DNA of 64,000 nt from Seriola aureovittata (lineage: Eukaryota > Chordata > Actinopteri > Carangiformes > Carangidae). Location: assembly GCF_021018895.1 (NCBI RefSeq), contig NC_079364.1, forward strand, positions 2,474,401 through 2,538,400. The letters run 5' to 3'. The notes below the pieces were generated by a model. That model was not told the origin of the DNA, did not search any database, and saw nothing but the letters and a program-made list of their open reading frames with translations. The translations under genes were made by a program, and so were the position numbers. Below, one piece after another: positions 59,776 to 64,000 of the stretch; within the stretch, counting starts at the first letter, position 1; each line of letters starts with the position of its first letter.

Positions 59776-62700
59776 TTGCGGCTCTGTTCCCAAACACAAA
59801 CGAAGAGATCTCTGTTTGATTTCACTTCCTCTAAAGCTCATATTTGAATGTGCAGTAGCTTGATGAACGACGGCCCGCGTAATTAACGTCTCTGAAAAAC
59901 AGCAGCCAGGAGAAGCAGTGCTGAAGCAAGCAGAGGCCGCTTTGCTCAAGGAAACTGCGGCAGCACTGAACTCACTGGCTGTTGTGACTCTCCAGGTGCT
60001 CTGACCACGAGATGTGCATGATGGTGTGCGTTTACTGTTTTTGTATTTAAACCACACCCTACTCTACACTTAATCAGATCTGATCATTAAATAGGAGGAA
60101 ATACTAATTCACTCCTTCATGAGCCAGAAAAATTAAAGGTGTTCCAATACAACCAAGTTAAATCTGGGTGATGTTTAAGCTAATGAAGGCTATCATCATT
60201 TAATCAATATCATAATCTATGAAAGAATCTGTCATTTGATAACCAAAACCAAAATTGCAGCTTTAAGTATTGATCATCGAGCATTTCTCAGATCAAGTGA
60301 CCCGTGGTAACCCTGTCATTAACCCAGTAATTCGTGCATTACCTGTATAAACCGAGGCCTTTCAGCAAACATGATTAAACTTTGCAAAGGATTTCATTTG
60401 TCTCCTACATGAAACAATTTCCTAAATACAGATGTGGCCAGGCAAACACTGTAATCACTGTATTTGCAGCAAAGAGCTCTAATACTTTTCTGCAGGAGGC
60501 AGATGGTGCAAAACAAAACCTGAAATCCAGTCAGCCACGAAACATCCAGCACGAATACAAACTGCGTCACCGTTCAACAGCTTCGCAGTGCTCCTCGTGA
60601 GCCACCTTGTTTATAAGGAGATTAAGACATAAAACGGGTTCCTGGTGTTATCTAACGCTGAGGATAAAAACTAGAGTGTTTACTGTAACATCCACAGACG
60701 AATGCATCAGTTTTATTTATGTAAATGTACGTAATATCAAACTGAGCCGTACGGAAACGTCTGCAGTGTGAAGATACTGGGCTTAGTCAGGTTGTTTTTA
60801 AATCATCAAATTCAATATATGGACAATTAATTCCGATCAACACATCCCTCCTGATCACTATGGGGGGAAACAGCAGGAAGTGGTGCCAGATTGGGCAGTT
60901 TGGTTACTCGATATTTGATTGGACGGGTAAAGTTTGATGTTTAACAGATAACAGATAATCATTAACAACATTTCAGTTTATTACAGCTGGGTTGAGACTT
61001 TTTTTTCTTCCTATCCAAGTTAATATTCAGTTATATCACCAATAAAAGCTTAGTCTTGTTTTTTATAAGTGGAAATTTTAACTTTTGATACCTGAAAGAA
61101 ACTTTTTCATTGTTATAAGCTTGTTCTGGCGGTTTGGGGTTTTCCTAATTGTACAAATAAAACAGAGGAACTTCCTGACACTCCTTCCCAGCACTTATTT
61201 TATATATGGAAATTAAAACCTGGACGAAACTTCAGGATCTGGTGTGTGTGTGTTCTTCAAAGCAGTGCATGTACGTCGCTAAATCTCAACACTGGGCTTT
61301 AGATCTGCGGTCAACTTGGTTGTTCTCTGGCAGAAATCCTTTGTCATTGATTAGGGGAGGCATTCATTTTAAAGTTAATCTTGCCTAGTTGGTCTGCGGG
61401 GGACTGGAGGAGTCTCAGAGTTGTTCAGGCCTCAGAAATACATGAGCTTCAACATAACAGCAGTTTCTCACAATGTGGACACATCCAGTGAAATCGCTTC
61501 CCAGCCAGAGTTTCCTTTTGAATGAGTTCAATTCTTTTGAAAATGATTTCACATCATAAGTGAAAATGATTAAACTGTGTGTTTGGTGAATCTCCTCCTC
61601 GTCCTCCTCAGGCCAGTAGCTATGATAGTGAGAAACATTAGACATGTAGCCCCAGTGCGTTTTCCAGCTCAGAGGTGATCATAATTAGAATTTTCTCCTC
61701 TCGCCTTGTTCTGTGTGTTATCTAATGTCCCCACACAGACTAACTGTTAACATCCCTAACAGCTTTTTAAATCTACTCAGTGGCCATGCTGAATCACAGC
61801 AGTTATCTCAAAAGGTCCTACTGCAGGTAATTCTAACATCCACAGGAAAATCTAGCACTACTAAGTCCAAGAAAATTGGATTTGTTGTCAAGTCTTTAGG
61901 ATATTTTTCCACTCATCCTTTTCCGCTCATGATACGACCCGGATGACCTGAAATTTTGATAAATATCCACGTGGATAACTCTGGATTATGATCTTTTTTA
62001 TTTAGTGTACAAGTCTCATTCAGCTCACACAAGAGGATAAATTTATTTTCCTTCCTACAAAATTCAATCTGCTTCAAAATCGACCTTTTATTATCTTCTG
62101 GCTTCATACATCACAGCGCACTGCCCCTCACTGGGTTACTACTGATCTCCTGATGAAAGCAGATTTAAGTGAGGGCACTGTGTCAGTGCAACTTGACATA
62201 ATTGCAGCCTCGAACCAAATAAATTATTTTAATTAATAGATTGAGGAAAAGGGTTGCACTGCCCAGCTTAACAGATTTCTTTCAGTCCGCTTTTGTTCTA
62301 GTTTGTTCTGCTTGATTGGATGCGGTGGCCTCGAGGATCAATTCTCTGGCTGATCCACTTCCCGCTCTCTGTACTAACCTGTGGGCATATTCCTCTTTGG
62401 CTTAGCTTCTTCAGTGCTGCTCTGTGATAATACGGAGCTGTAGAGGAACATATCACTCGACAGATTAATTTGTCTATTACAACTCTATCAGTATTGTTGC
62501 AGTGCAGCTTCTGGCCACTGCTGGCTCCTGGTATGATAGCTCTGTATCTGGGCTAGCTACAGCTCAGATCTTTATGTGGGCCAACATTCAGCCTGAAATG
62601 TTCAGGAACAAATGGAAACTCCAGGCCAGAACTGAGACCTCTGCCCAGGATCTAATCTGAAAATGTACTTCTACACGCAGGTTTTTTATTTCATTTATAC
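59776..62700. other. Intergenic; nothing recognised
   Basis: Unique AT-rich sequence with no splice-bounded coding region, RNA gene or clear repeat that I can name. Confidence 0.5.
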
Positions 62701-62706
62701 CTTAAA

Positions 62707-62990
62707 GCAGTGGTTTGACAGTTTGGAAATACGTTTATAAATTTTCTTACTGAGATATTGAGATAACAGGATCGATCACGCTCTCATGTCTGTGCAGAAA
62801 ATATGTAGCTACCACAAGCAGCTGGTTAGCCTAGCTTAGCACAGAGACTGAAACAGGGGGAAACAGCTAGCCTGATCCCAAAGTCTTAACAACAAAAAGT
62901 TATGTTGGACTATTACTTGGCAGAACTTTTAAAGTGATAAAATGTTGTTATGAAAAGTGTCTTTATGCTAAGCTACGATATCCAGCTGCA
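62707..62990 (+). mobile_element. Teleost interspersed repeat (GCTGGTTAGC/TTAGCACAGAGAC family)
   Basis: GCAGCTGGTTAGCCTAGCTT, AGCACAGAGACTGAAACAGG, GGGAAACAGCTAGCCTGATC and AAAAAGTTATG match a common fish repeat and align with the older copy at 7265-7520. Confidence 0.55.
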
Positions 62991-64000
62991 ATTAATCTTA
63001 TCATCTAACTTTTGACAAGAAAACAAATATTGATATTACACAGAATATAAATCTATTCCTTTAATCTGAAAAGTTAAATTGACTTCTGCTGTTTTGTGTT
63101 TGTTTGTTTTTAAATTTTGATTTACTTAAATCTTCATATTATCAAGTGTTTTCTATTATCGGTTGTTTATTCATTCTCAAGTTATTTGATTAAAAAACTG
63201 TCATTGAGGGAGCAGTTTTGCATTTAATCTCTCACTGATGATTTGACTCAGCTGTTGAATCACCAGAAAAAAAATGCTGATAAATTGTTGTAAGATTTGT
63301 TTGTTTTGTTTTATTACTTTATTACTTTTCAACTCTCAGACTTATAGGACTAATACTGCATGTTTACATTCACCTGATTTTTAAACAATTGCTTTCCAAA
63401 TAAACATATTATGTTACAGCTACAACGTGATATTAGAATCCAAGTTTCCTTCGGCTTAAATATTTATTCTGGAGTATACTGGTGTTCCTGGTCAAGCTGC
63501 TGGTGCTGGTCCTTCCCATTAACACCCTCCCCATAAAGGATTTCTCAAGTAGAGTATTGACATCTATTTTAAAAGTACTGTGGCTATTTTGTTGGTGCAC
63601 GTTTTTCCGACACTACAGAAATATCTGGAACATTCAGTTAACAGCTTTTCTGAGGGATACTATTATTGAGGTAATTACAGATACGAATTTTTGGATTTTC
63701 TTTAGACGGTGAGGAAACGGAAACTAAGATAAGGAGCTCTAAATTTAAGTGCCATTATAGCTAACACAGTATGTAAAGGGTATTTTTTTTTTTTTTTAAA
63801 GGAAAATATAGGAAAATAAAATCACTGTCTTAAAAAATATTGTAACTGCTTCTGAAAACTAAAATAAAACTGGCATGTTAGTAGATATTTCTAATCATTT
63901 CATTCATGGGGTAACATCATGGATCTAACAGAGGTAAAGAAATCCAATCAGCACATACATCATCAGCGACCTTATGGGTGGGTTTCCAGTGGGCAGCGTG
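62991..64000. other. Intergenic right edge; nothing recognised
   Basis: AT-rich unique sequence. The 76-residue frame at 63482-63712 has no recognisable domain or splice context. Confidence 0.5.

Overview
This window is vertebrate nuclear DNA, almost certainly from a ray-finned (probably percomorph) fish. The evidence is a split gene with canonical GT-AG introns, dense dinucleotide microsatellites, and many degenerate transposon copies of types common in teleost genomes. These include LINE 3' ends with (ATT)n tails, hAT-like elements with terminal inverted repeats, a tRNA-headed SINE, a V-SINE-like core and a CAAAGGTCA-rich repeat family. There is no prokaryotic gene organisation, operon, CRISPR array or rRNA/tRNA gene. 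Family names come from memory of teleost repeats; no database search was run.

The only protein-coding gene I can support is the 3' part of a CD151-type tetraspanin on the + strand. Five phase-0 coding exons lie between 2792 and 8303. They encode 161 residues: TM3, the whole large extracellular loop, TM4 and the cytoplasmic tail. About 92 N-terminal residues must lie to the left of base 1. The 3' UTR probably ends after one of three AATAAA signals between 9364 and 9545. Introns occupy the rest of 1-8243 and hold microsatellites and repeat copies.

From about 9.6 kb to the right end (about 54 kb) I see no convincing gene. This stretch is intergenic, or possibly a large intron of an unseen gene. 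It contains a transposon cluster with a near-identical 1.4 kb tandem duplication (14.6-17.4 kb), a LINE fragment split by a 1764-bp hAT-like element with a perfect 8-bp target-site duplication (34.9-37.15 kb), an AT-rich element with terminal inverted repeats (39.74-40.35 kb), a strong hairpin (42.27-42.33 kb), and four larger copies of the CAAAGGTCA element. Each of those four copies carries a perfect AGGTCA-N3-TGACCT palindrome, the consensus of an oestrogen response element. Several unique, non-repetitive blocks could be conserved enhancers, but that cannot be judged from one genome.

The most useful leads are the dispersed nuclear-receptor palindromes, the (GT)n tract replacing the polypyrimidine tract at a cd151 acceptor, the 1.4 kb duplication carrying a promoter-like module, and the hairpin near 42.3 kb. 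I found no evidence of a new multi-gene system.
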